From Variovorax atrisoli 110B (lineage in GTDB: Bacteria > Pseudomonadota > Gammaproteobacteria > Burkholderiales > Burkholderiaceae_C), in the NCBI RefSeq assembly GCF_000382045.1, contig NZ_KB907456.1, forward strand, positions 186,001-250,000: a stretch of DNA of 64,000 nt, given 5' to 3'. Under the pieces are notes generated by a model. The model worked only from the letters and a program-made list of their open reading frames with translations, was not told where the DNA came from and did not search any database. The position numbers and the translations under genes are program-made. Position 1 is the first letter of the stretch. Each line of letters opens with the position of its first letter. Shown here one piece after another: positions 8,453 to 15,930 of the stretch.

Positions 8453-8905
8453 ATGCAAATCATTCTTCTGGACAAGGTTGTCAACGTCGGCGCCCTGGGC
8501 GACATCGTCAAGGTCAAGGACGGCTACGCACGCAACTTCCTGATCCCGTCGGGCCGCGCCCGCCGTGCCACCGCTGCCAACAAGGCCGAATTCGAAGCCA
8601 AGCGCGCCGAACTCGAAAAGGCTGCGGCCGCCAAGCTGGCTGAATCGCAAGCCCAAGGCGAGAAGCTCGCCGGCACGACCATCAAGCTGACCCAAAAGGC
8701 CGGCGTGGACGGCCGCCTGTTCGGCTCGGTCACCAACAGCGACATCGCTGAAGAGCTGGGCAAGCAAGGCTACAAGGTTGCCAAGGCGCAAGTGCGCCTG
8801 CCCAACGGCCCGATCAAGGTCGTCGGCGACAGCAGCGTCAGCGTGGCTCTGCACACCGACGTGGTGGTCGACATCAACGTGACGGTCTACGGCGAAACCG
8901 CCTGA
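8453..8905 (+). CDS. rplI: 50S ribosomal protein L9
   Basis: The 150-aa protein begins MQIILLDKVVNVGALGDIV and continues with VKDGYARNFLIPSGRA, the L9 N-terminal rRNA-binding domain. A long connecting helix (Ala/Lys/Glu-rich, about 40-75) and a C-terminal domain with GRLFGSVTNSDIAEEL follow. GGAG precedes the ATG. A strong terminator at 8933 ends the operon. Confidence 0.97.
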   Translation: MQIILLDKVVNVGALGDIVKVKDGYARNFLIPSGRARRATAANKAEFEAKRAELEKAAAAKLAESQAQGEKLAGTTIKLTQKAGVDGRLFGSVTNSDIAEELGKQGYKVAKAQVRLPNGPIKVVGDSSVSVALHTDVVVDINVTVYGETA

Positions 8906-8932
8906 TCGTCCATGGCGCCTCGAGCGCTGAGC

Positions 8933-8956
8933 AAAAGCCGCCTTCGGGCGGCTTTT
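8933..8956 (+). terminator. Terminator of the rpsF-rplI operon
   Basis: AAAAGCCGCC, a TTCG tetraloop and GGCGGCTTTT form a perfect 10-bp stem followed by CTTTTT, 27 bp after the rplI stop. Confidence 0.9.
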
Positions 8957-9084
8957 CTTTTTCCGCGCCGATGTTGTCCCGTCTTTTCCAGCCGATTGCA
9001 CTGGAAGATCACCGTTTATTCACAACCTTGTCCACACGCGCATCGCCCTGCGCGGCTTAGCATGCAGGGTTGCAAGGGAAGTCC

Positions 9085-10491
9085 ATGTCCGCCGTTTTTT
9101 CCTATGCCGACAACGATCCGTCGGCCGACCGCCAAGTTGCCCAACTCCGCATTCCGCCTCATTCCATCGAGGCCGAATCCAGCGTGCTCGGCGGCCTGCT
9201 GCTCGACAACGGAGCCTGGGACCGCATGGGCGACCTGCTGGTCGACGGCGACTTCTACCGCCATGAGCACAAGCTGATCTACGCGGCCATAGGCGGGCTG
9301 ATCAACGCCAGCAAGCCGGCCGACGTGATCACCGTCTACGAGCAGCTGCAGAACCTCGGCAAAGCCGACGAGATCGGCGGGCTGGTTTACCTGAACTCGC
9401 TCGCGCAGTACGTGCCCAGCGCGAGCAACATCCGCCGCTACGCCGAGATCGTTCGCGAGCGTTCGATCCTGCGCAAGCTGGTCTCTGCCAGCGACGAAAT
9501 CGCGACCAACGCCTTCAATCCGCAGGGCAAGGCGGTCGACAAGATCCTCGACGAGGCCGAGCAGAAGATCTTCAACATCGGCGAGGAAGGCACGCGGATG
9601 AAGCAGGGCTTCCAGAGCATGGATGCCCTGGTCGTCGACCTGCTCGACCGCGTGACGGAGATGGCCGAGAACCCGAACGACATCACGGGCGTTCGCACCG
9701 GCTTCAACGACTTCGACAAGATGACCTCGGGCCTGCAGCCGGGCGACATGATCGTGCTGGCCGCGCGTCCCTCCATGGGCAAGACCTCGCTCGCGATCAA
9801 TATCGCCGAGCACGTGGCACTCGACGAAGGCCTGCCGGTGGCCGTGTTCTCCATGGAAATGGGCGCTGCCCAGCTGGCGGTGCGTATCGTGGGCTCCATC
9901 GGCCGCATCGACCAGGGCCACCTGCGCACCGGCAAGCTCACCGACGAGGAGTGGCCGCGCCTGACCGAGGCCATCGAGAAGCTGCGCACCGTGTCGCTGC
10001 ACATCGACGAGACGCCGGGCCTTTCCACCAGCGAGCTGCGGGCCAACGCGCGCCGGCTCGCGCGCCAGTACGGGCGCCTGGGACTGATCGTGGTCGACTA
10101 CCTGCAGCTGATGTCGACCAGCGGCTCCGGCGACGAGAACCGCGCCACCGCCGTGGGCGAGATCTCGCGCGGCCTGAAGATGCTCGCCAAGGAGCTGAAG
10201 TGCCCGGTGATCGCGCTGTCGCAGCTCAGCCGCGGCGTCGAAAGCCGCACCGACAAGCGTCCCATGATGAGCGACCTGCGCGAATCCGGCGCCATCGAGC
10301 AGGATGCGGACATCATCATGTTCATCTACCGCGACGACTACTACAACAAGGAGTCGAAGGAGCCGGGCGTGGCCGAGGTGATCATCAGCAAGCACCGTAA
10401 CGGGCCGACCGGCACCGTCAAGCTGGCCTTCCTGAAGCCGCTGACCAAGTTCGAGAACCTGGTCGGCTACAGCAACAACGACGACTACTGA
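9085..10491 (+). CDS. dnaB: Replicative DNA helicase DnaB
   Basis: DnaB is the hexameric 5'-3' helicase of the replication fork. The 468-aa protein has the N-terminal primase-contacting domain (PPHSIEAESSVLGGLLLDN), a linker, and a RecA-like ATPase domain with Walker A ARPSMGKTSLA (Lys233), Walker B LIVVDYLQLM and the SQLSRGVE/MSDLRESGAIEQDAD motifs. The start was taken at ATG 9085, which has AAGGGAAG 4 nt upstream, rather than a TTG 15 nt earlier. No intein interrupts the ATPase domain. Confidence 0.97.
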   Translation: MSAVFSYADNDPSADRQVAQLRIPPHSIEAESSVLGGLLLDNGAWDRMGDLLVDGDFYRHEHKLIYAAIGGLINASKPADVITVYEQLQNLGKADEIGGLVYLNSLAQYVPSASNIRRYAEIVRERSILRKLVSASDEIATNAFNPQGKAVDKILDEAEQKIFNIGEEGTRMKQGFQSMDALVVDLLDRVTEMAENPNDITGVRTGFNDFDKMTSGLQPGDMIVLAARPSMGKTSLAINIAEHVALDEGLPVAVFSMEMGAAQLAVRIVGSIGRIDQGHLRTGKLTDEEWPRLTEAIEKLRTVSLHIDETPGLSTSELRANARRLARQYGRLGLIVVDYLQLMSTSGSGDENRATAVGEISRGLKMLAKELKCPVIALSQLSRGVESRTDKRPMMSDLRESGAIEQDADIIMFIYRDDYYNKESKEPGVAEVIISKHRNGPTGTVKLAFLKPLTKFENLVGYSNNDDY

Positions 10492-10514
10492 GGCAGGCGG
10501 CTGCCCGGCGGCAG

Positions 10515-11291
10515 TCAGCTGGTGCTGCTGCTTCCGGAACCGACGTCGGAACTGCTGCCTGCCCAGGGCGGGCGGCCATCCGGCTTCTGGGGCATCACCT
10601 TTCCGTGGGCCGCCTCCGCATCGACCTGCCGCAGCAGGTCCGCCAGCGTCTTGCCCGGCTCGTCGCGGAAGCGCTCGGGCAGCACCTCGATCGCATCCAT
10701 GCGGTCGAGCCGGAAGCCCCGGAAGTCGTCGCGCAGCTCGCACCATGTCGACAGCGTCCAGACCTTGCCCCAGTAGAAGCAGCCCAGCGGCCGCACCGTG
10801 CGCTCGCTGGCGTCGCCCGAGACGTCGCGGTAGTGCAACCGCAGCTTGTTGTGCGACTGGGTCGCCTCGCGCAGCGTCTGCAGCCGCGCACGCAGGGTGT
10901 CGTCCAGGCCGAGCCCGGGCGCGTACAGCGCCAGCGCCTCGGCCGAGACACGCGCTGCGGAGGGCAGCACCGACAGGATCTTCCCCAGACCCGTCTCGAT
11001 GTCCCGCGCCAGTGCCGGATCGACCCAGCTCTGCGCGAGCCGGGCTGCAGCGACCAGCGCCGCCGCCTCGTCCTGCGTGAACATCAGCGGCGGCAGCTCG
11101 AAGCCCGCGCCGAGCCGGTAGCCCACGCCGGCTTCGCCCTCGATCGGCACGCCCTGGTGCTGCAGGTCCGCGATATCGCGGTAGACCGTGCGCTCCGACA
11201 CCTCCAGCCGCTGCGCCAGGAAAGCTGCCGTGGTGAGCCGGCGCCCACGGATGAGCTGCACGAGCTGGAAGAGGCGATCGGCGCGGCGCAT
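10515..11291 (-). CDS. YafY-type transcriptional regulator (HTH plus WYL domain)
   Basis: The 258-aa protein has an N-terminal winged helix (MRRADRLFQLVQLIRGRRLT, then RLEVSERTVYRDIADL) of the DeoR/YafY type. A WYL-like effector domain follows, with LRLHYRDVSGDASERTVRPL and a DFRGFRLDRM segment. The last 20 residues are Ser/Gly-rich and probably disordered. It is the last gene of a four-gene minus-strand operon (VOC, EVE, GyrI-like, regulator), 67 bp after the GyrI-like gene. It probably binds the palindrome at 12703-12730; its ligand is unknown. Confidence 0.85.
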   Translation of the reverse strand: MRRADRLFQLVQLIRGRRLTTAAFLAQRLEVSERTVYRDIADLQHQGVPIEGEAGVGYRLGAGFELPPLMFTQDEAAALVAAARLAQSWVDPALARDIETGLGKILSVLPSAARVSAEALALYAPGLGLDDTLRARLQTLREATQSHNKLRLHYRDVSGDASERTVRPLGCFYWGKVWTLSTWCELRDDFRGFRLDRMDAIEVLPERFRDEPGKTLADLLRQVDAEAAHGKVMPQKPDGRPPWAGSSSDVGSGSSSTS

Positions 11292-11358
11292 CAGCAGGGC
11301 CTGGCGAGCGGGAGAGAGTGAGGCGCCGGCGGGTTGCGCCGGCTCTTGCTGAAGATGC

Positions 11359-11808
11359 TCATGAGACTCCGATGTGGATCGCTACCTTGTCCGGCCCTTC
11401 GTAGGCCTCGAAGTCGCTGCGATAGCGGCGTGCGACCTCCGGGTGCGCCTCGAAATACTGCCAGATGCGTTCCCACGTGGCGATCACCATCTGCGGCATC
11501 TGTCCCTCGCCGTTGAAGACCAGGTAGTCGCCGGCTTCCACGGCGAGGCTGTTCTCGCCGCCCGAGACCGCGACGCCCGCCGTGACGTCGAACGCGCCAT
11601 CCTTGTCCGATTCGTAGGCCGAATAGAGGCTGAAGATGCGAGTGTCCGCGGTGCGCAGTGGCGTCGACGCATAGGTTTCCTCGCCGAAGAATCGGCCCCA
11701 CAACTGGCCGAGGCGGGCGGTAGCGGGGTCGCGCTCCTCGCGGTTGGTGGTGCGGATGGTGAGGCCCGAGACGCGGAACGCGTCCTGGTGTCGGCGAACT
11801 GGTTCCAT
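11359..11808 (-). CDS. GyrI-like effector-binding domain protein
   Basis: The 149-aa protein resembles stand-alone AraC-type effector-binding (GyrI-like) proteins. It shows the VSGLTIRTTNREERD opening strand, LWGRFFGEE, IFSLYSAYESDKDGAFDVTAG and the closing ERIWQYFEAH segment with conserved aromatics of the ligand pocket. Such proteins bind small hydrophobic molecules, sometimes toxins, in the cytoplasm. It starts 14 bp after the EVE gene and precedes the YafY-type regulator. What it binds cannot be told from sequence. Confidence 0.8.
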   Translation of the reverse strand: MEPVRRHQDAFRVSGLTIRTTNREERDPATARLGQLWGRFFGEETYASTPLRTADTRIFSLYSAYESDKDGAFDVTAGVAVSGGENSLAVEAGDYLVFNGEGQMPQMVIATWERIWQYFEAHPEVARRYRSDFEAYEGPDKVAIHIGVS

Positions 11809-11822
11809 GTGTTTGCTTCTCC

Positions 11823-12272
11823 TCAAAGCGATAGTGTCTTCAGGTCGGCCTTCATGGCCTGCGCGATCAATTTGATGTCGTCGTCGCTGACGTCGAACAT
11901 GCCGAAGCGGAACTTGTAGCCCCACTGCCGGGGGTTCTCGATGAAGGCCAGCCGCTCGATCAGCGGGGCGATCGGCGCCTCGTGCCCGGCGGCGTAGGCC
12001 ACGTCGCGCCGCCATGGCACGAAGCCGTTGCCCATGTCGAACTCGTAGGGCTCGCCCGGCTGCACGATGCCGATCGACACGAAGCTCTGCAGCTTGTCCG
12101 TGCCGCCGAACACCGTGGCCGGTGAATAGTAGGCGACGCGGTCGCCCGCCGAAAGCCGCTTGAGCGGTGCATGCTTGCCGTGGCCGACCTGCATGAAGCC
12201 GATCGGCCGGTGGTCGCGCCCGCGCCGCGCATGCTCGGCGCTGGCCACTGCGATCCAGTTGCGTTGCGCCAT
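11823..12272 (-). CDS. EVE domain protein
   Basis: The 149-aa protein is a single EVE domain: MAQRNWIAVASAEHARRG at the start, then GFMQVGHGKHAPLKRL, GDRVAYYSPATVF, LQSFVSIGIV and the C-terminal GYKFRFGMFDV. EVE domains are PUA-related folds thought to bind modified nucleobases or nucleic acids, and are often found beside restriction or toxin systems. No nuclease partner is nearby. The gene begins 6 bp after the VOC gene, so the two are almost certainly co-transcribed. Confidence 0.88.
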   Translation of the reverse strand: MAQRNWIAVASAEHARRGRDHRPIGFMQVGHGKHAPLKRLSAGDRVAYYSPATVFGGTDKLQSFVSIGIVQPGEPYEFDMGNGFVPWRRDVAYAAGHEAPIAPLIERLAFIENPRQWGYKFRFGMFDVSDDDIKLIAQAMKADLKTLSL

Positions 12273-12278
12273 CGCGAG

Positions 12279-12650
12279 TCACTCCAGCGAATGCAGGCCG
12301 ACTTCGTTGCCCTCGGTGTCGCGCAGGTGGGCGATGAAGCCCATGCCCGGGGGCAGTGCCGACTTGGGCGCCACGATCTGCCCGCCGGCCGCCTCGACGC
12401 GCGCGAGCACGGCGTCGATGCTGGGGTTGCAGTCGAGGTAGATGCGGATGCCCGTGCCGGCGCGTGCGCTGGCATTGGCGCCTGCCTGCAGCGCGCCGCC
12501 GGTGGCGGGCTTGTCGTGCGGGAAGATGGCCAGCGTCTCGCCGCCGAAGTCCTCGCGGCGCAGCGTGCGGGCGAGCACGCTCTCGTAGAAGGTCTGGGCG
12601 CGGTCGATGTCGGCGACCGGGATCTCGAACCAGGTGATGGCGTTCTGCAT
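12279..12650 (-). CDS. VOC-superfamily (glyoxalase-like) protein
   Basis: The 123-aa protein opens AITWFEIPVADIDRAQTFYE, a classic VOC start, and closes HLRDTEGNEVGLHSLE with a C-terminal Glu of the usual metal site. VOC proteins include glyoxalases, dioxygenases and antibiotic-binding proteins; the reaction here is unknown. It is the first gene of the operon. The minus-strand leader contains AAAGAAAGAGAG, and the palindromic operator candidate lies 53 bp upstream. Confidence 0.88.
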   Translation of the reverse strand: MQNAITWFEIPVADIDRAQTFYESVLARTLRREDFGGETLAIFPHDKPATGGALQAGANASARAGTGIRIYLDCNPSIDAVLARVEAAGGQIVAPKSALPPGMGFIAHLRDTEGNEVGLHSLE

Positions 12651-12702
12651 TCGGAACTCTCTTTCTTTCGTTGCGTTGGAAGGAGCCCGGATGGTGCTGC
12701 CG

Positions 12703-12730
12703 GCCTACTGACAGCGTCTTGTCAGTAGGC
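12703..12730. promoter_or_regulatory. Perfect 11-bp inverted repeat, candidate operator of the VOC-EVE-GyrI-YafY operon
   Basis: GCCTACTGACA (12703-12713) and TGTCAGTAGGC (12720-12730) are exact inverted copies separated by GCGTCT. The site is 53 bp upstream of the first gene of an operon that encodes its own regulator. It has no U run on either side, so it is a better protein-binding site than a terminator. That the YafY-type protein binds it is inferred. Confidence 0.7.
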
Positions 12731-12743
12731 TGTCGGGTGAATG

Positions 12744-12783
12744 AAAAAAGGCCCGCGCCGCTTCAGTGAAGCATGCGCGGGCC
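12744..12783 (-). terminator. Terminator of the PIN-PhoH gene
   Basis: On the minus strand GGCCCGCGC and GCGCGGGCC enclose a 16-nt loop that can itself pair (GCTTCACTGAAGC), followed by TTTTTT. It lies 26 bp after the stop at 12810. Confidence 0.9.
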
Positions 12784-12809
12784 TGGTCTGGCCGCGGGCA
12801 GGGCCGCTG

Positions 12810-14594
12810 CTAGAGCACGTCGCTTGCGAAGTCGGCCAGGCGCGAGCGCTCGCCGCGCGCCAGCGTGATGTGTCCGCCGTGCGGCCAGCCCTTGAACTTG
12901 TCGACCGCGAAGGTCAGGCCCGAGGAGCCTTCCGTGAGGTACGGCGTGTCGATCTGCGCGAGGTTACCCATGCAGATGATCTTCGTGCCGGGGCCGGCGC
13001 GGGTGATCAGGGTCTTCATCTGCTTGGGCGTGAGGTTCTGCGCCTCGTCGATGATCACGTACTTGTTCAGGAAGGTGCGCCCGCGCATGAAGTTCATGCT
13101 CTTGACCTTGATGCGGCTGCGGATCAGCTCGTTGGTGGCCGCGCGGCCCCATTCGCCGGCACCTCCGCCGTCGCCCTTGGCCAGGAACTCGAGGTTGTCG
13201 TCGAGCGCGCCCATCCAGGGGCCCATCTTCTCCTCCTCGGTGCCGGGCAGGAAGCCGATGTCCTCGCCCACGCTCACGGTGGCGCGGGTCATGATGATCT
13301 CGGTGTAGCGGCGGTCGTCCAGCACCTGGGTCAGGCCGGAGGCAAGCGCCATCAGGGTCTTGCCGGTGCCGGCAGTGCCGGTCAGCGTGACGAAGTCGAT
13401 CTCCGGGTCCATCAGCAGGTTCATCGCGAAGTTCTGCTCGCGGTTGCGCGTGTTCACGCCCCAAACGGCGTTCTTGCCGGAGCTGTAGTCCTTCAGCGTC
13501 TTGAGCACCGCGGTCTTGTCGCGGATCTCGGTGACGCGGGCGTACATGCTCGGCTCTCCGGGCGCCTCGAAATACACGAACTGGTTGATGTACAGGTTGG
13601 GCACCAGCGGGCCGCTGATCCGGTAGAAAGTGCTGCTGCCGCTTTGCCAGCTCTCGACGGTCTTGCTCTGGCGCGTCCAGAAATCGGCGGGCAGGGCGAG
13701 CGAGCCTGCGTAGAGCAGATCGCCGTCTTCCAGCGTCTTGTCGTTCTGGTAGTCGTCGGCGGCCAGGCCCAGCGCGCGCGCCTTGACGCGCATGTTGATG
13801 TCCTTCGACACCAGCACGACCTCCTGCTTCGGGCGGCCGGGGCGGTCCTTGGCGTATTCGTCGCGCAGCGCGTGCACCACGCCGAGGATCTGGTTGTCGG
13901 CCTTGCCCTGGGGCAGGCTGATGGGCAGCGAGTAGTCGAGCGGGGCGGTCTGGAAGAACAGGCGGCCGCCGGCCTCGCGATGGCCGGTGGTGTCGAGCTT
14001 CAGGCCCTTGTCGATGTCTGCCCCCTGGGCAGCTGCCAGCGCGTCGAGCGTGCGGCTGGTCTGGCGGCCGTTGCGGGCGACTTCGGTCGTGCCCTTCTTG
14101 TGGCCGTCGAGCTCCTCCAGCACGATCATCGGCAGGAAGATGTCGTGCTCCTCGAAGCGGAAGAGGCACATCGGGTCGTGCAGCAGCACGTTGGTGTCGA
14201 GCACGAACAGCTTGGCGGGGCCGTTGGACTTGCTGCGCTTGGCGCGGGCCGGCGGCTGGGGCGCAGGCTCCACCGCAGCCGCTGCAGGCTCGACGGCCGG
14301 GACCCTGGTCTCGACCTGGATGAGCGCCTGGGGGGCGGGCGCGCTCACTGGGGCTGGCGTGGGAGCGGCCTTCGACCTGGTGCGGCGAGCGGGACGCACC
14401 GCGCCGCCGCCGCCGGCGCCTTCGGCGCCGAGGCTGTCGAACAGCTCGAGCGGCTGAGGACTGCGCGCCGCAGCTTCGTCAGCGCGCGAATCGCCGGAAC
14501 GGCGGGAACCCCGGTGCGATGACCGGGCGGGCGCATCGAGCGCGTCCGGCGAGAGCAATGCAGCGCGTTTCGTGGGGGCGGGGGGCAATGGCAT
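12810..14594 (-). CDS. PIN domain-PhoH family ATPase (PhoH2 type)
   Basis: The 594-aa protein joins two modules of the PhoH2 family, described as RNase/RNA helicase proteins. Residues 1-125 are a Pro/Ala/Arg-rich extension of probable disorder. A PIN nuclease domain follows, with KLFVLDTNVLLHDPM, VLEELDGHK and the later acidic residues. The PhoH ATPase domain has Walker A GTAGTGKTLMA, Walker B KYVIIDEAQN, and LAQIDTPYL. The long N-terminal extension is unusual but in frame from the only good start; the true start could be later. It is a single gene between two terminators. Confidence 0.88.
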   Translation of the reverse strand: MPLPPAPTKRAALLSPDALDAPARSSHRGSRRSGDSRADEAAARSPQPLELFDSLGAEGAGGGGAVRPARRTRSKAAPTPAPVSAPAPQALIQVETRVPAVEPAAAAVEPAPQPPARAKRSKSNGPAKLFVLDTNVLLHDPMCLFRFEEHDIFLPMIVLEELDGHKKGTTEVARNGRQTSRTLDALAAAQGADIDKGLKLDTTGHREAGGRLFFQTAPLDYSLPISLPQGKADNQILGVVHALRDEYAKDRPGRPKQEVVLVSKDINMRVKARALGLAADDYQNDKTLEDGDLLYAGSLALPADFWTRQSKTVESWQSGSSTFYRISGPLVPNLYINQFVYFEAPGEPSMYARVTEIRDKTAVLKTLKDYSSGKNAVWGVNTRNREQNFAMNLLMDPEIDFVTLTGTAGTGKTLMALASGLTQVLDDRRYTEIIMTRATVSVGEDIGFLPGTEEEKMGPWMGALDDNLEFLAKGDGGGAGEWGRAATNELIRSRIKVKSMNFMRGRTFLNKYVIIDEAQNLTPKQMKTLITRAGPGTKIICMGNLAQIDTPYLTEGSSGLTFAVDKFKGWPHGGHITLARGERSRLADFASDVL

Positions 14595-14632
14595 GTGTCA
14601 GATCGCTCGCAGGAAGTGGGAACCAGAAAACG

Positions 14633-14662
14633 AAAAAGCCGCCTGAAGACCAAGGCGGCTTT
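14633..14662 (-). terminator. Terminator downstream of bcp, in the leader of the PIN-PhoH gene
   Basis: Read on the minus strand, AAAGCCGCCT and AGGCGGCTTT form a perfect 10-bp stem with an 8-nt loop and end in TTTTT. It lies about 150 bp after the bcp stop and 38 bp before the PIN-PhoH start, so it may also act as an attenuator. Confidence 0.8.
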
Positions 14663-14811
14663 GTTCGGAGGATGCGGTCGTGGAGCTCAACGGCATGAGG
14701 CCATTATGCACACCGCGGAAGACGCGCCGGCAGCTCTTTACGCACCGTTGGGCATTTCCCACGCCGGGGCGGCAAGGCTTGATTGCTGCCGGTTCGCCGG
14801 AAGGCGGGCGC

Positions 14812-15288
14812 TCAGGCGGCCTTCTTCAGGGCCTTGACGGCCTTGAGCACGTCGTCGACATGGCCAGGGACCTTGAGGCCGCGCCATTCGGCCTTCAGGA
14901 TGCCATCGGCCCCGATCAGGAAGGTGCTGCGCTCGATGCCCTTGACCTTCTTGCCGTACATGATCTTGTTCTTGACCACGCCGAACATGTGGCACATCTT
15001 TTCTTCGGTGTCGGCGATGAGCTCGAAGGGCAGCTCGAGCTTGGCCTTGAACTCGTCGTGCGACTTCATGTTGTCGCGGGACACGCCGAAGACGGTGGCG
15101 CCGGCTTTCTCGAAATCCTTGTAGCGGTCGCGGAACTGCATCGCTTCGGTGGTGCAGCCCGGGGTGTTATCTTTCGGGTAAAAATACATGACCAGCACGT
15201 GGCCGAGATGCGAGGTATTCGAGACCTTGATGCCGCCCGTGGCGTTGGCGTCGAATTCAGGAATGGGTTTGTTGACAACGATCGCCAT
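14812..15288 (-). CDS. bcp: Thioredoxin-dependent peroxiredoxin (Bcp/PrxQ)
   Basis: The 158-aa protein reduces peroxides in the cytoplasm using thioredoxin. Peroxidatic Cys45 lies in DNTPGCTTEAMQF. The E. coli-type resolving cysteine five residues later is replaced by Met50. Cys99 in EEKMCHMFGV is the only other obvious candidate, so the mechanism may be atypical 2-Cys or 1-Cys. The start at 15286-15288 gives the family N-terminus MAIVVNKPIPEF; the open frame extends 23 codons further without support. Confidence 0.92.
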   Translation of the reverse strand: MAIVVNKPIPEFDANATGGIKVSNTSHLGHVLVMYFYPKDNTPGCTTEAMQFRDRYKDFEKAGATVFGVSRDNMKSHDEFKAKLELPFELIADTEEKMCHMFGVVKNKIMYGKKVKGIERSTFLIGADGILKAEWRGLKVPGHVDDVLKAVKALKKAA

Positions 15289-15437
15289 GAAACTTGTTTT
15301 CTCCGTTAGATTCCGTTCCTGAGCCCTCTCGCCCCGTTTCATACCGGGCTTGCTCAAGGAATGGAGGATTGGTCGTTGCTAACTTTGGGGTAGCCGGCCT
15401 GTTCGCAACCCGGTATTTTACCCCGAAAACACCCCCA

Positions 15438-15821
15438 TCAGGCACCCGCGGGGCTCTCCACGAGGAGGGCGGCGATCACGTGCCGGCCTTCTCCGGCCAG
15501 GATGTTGTAGGTTCGGCAGGCTGCCGCGGTGTCCATGGTCTCCACGCCGGTGCGCTGGGCCATCAGCGGCTTCAGCCAGACGGGCTGGGGGAAGCGGATC
15601 CGGTTGCCGCTGCCGAAGATGATCAATTCGGCGCCCAGCGAGGCCAGTTGCGCGAAATGTTCGGGGCCGATCTGGTCGAAGCTCGAACAATTCCATTCGA
15701 AGCGCTCGCCGCGCGACCCGACCACCACGCTGCCCTCGACTTTTTCGTTGTTGATCGCCACCCAGCCGGGACCGTGTGCGGTAAGAGACTGAGCGTCGGA
15801 TTTGTCGGGCTGGAGCTTCAT
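15438..15821 (-). CDS. Mth938-like (DUF498) family protein
   Basis: The 127-aa protein has the Mth938-like fold signature: NEKVEGSVVVGSRGERFEWN, then LIIFGSGNRIRFPQP, and ETMDTAAACRTYNILAGEGR near the end. Bacterial members are uncharacterised; eukaryotic relatives help assemble respiratory complex I. The start MKLQPDKSD has only a weak ribosome site. An earlier in-frame start exists but would overlap the divergent aminotransferase gene. Transcription is towards bcp. Confidence 0.82.
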   Translation of the reverse strand: MKLQPDKSDAQSLTAHGPGWVAINNEKVEGSVVVGSRGERFEWNCSSFDQIGPEHFAQLASLGAELIIFGSGNRIRFPQPVWLKPLMAQRTGVETMDTAAACRTYNILAGEGRHVIAALLVESPAGA

Positions 15822-15930
15822 CTGGGCACTGGGAACTGTGGTCAAATTATAGGTTTTCCCTAGTGCCAAGGGGCCCGCAAGGGCCTTTGATTCCGCGTAA
15901 GCATTCCAACCCCGCGCCCGGGAGGGCCCT

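Noticed and set aside
12703..12730. Palindrome as a terminator for the PIN-PhoH gene
   Set aside because: There is no U run after it on either strand, and a proper terminator already lies at 12744-12783.
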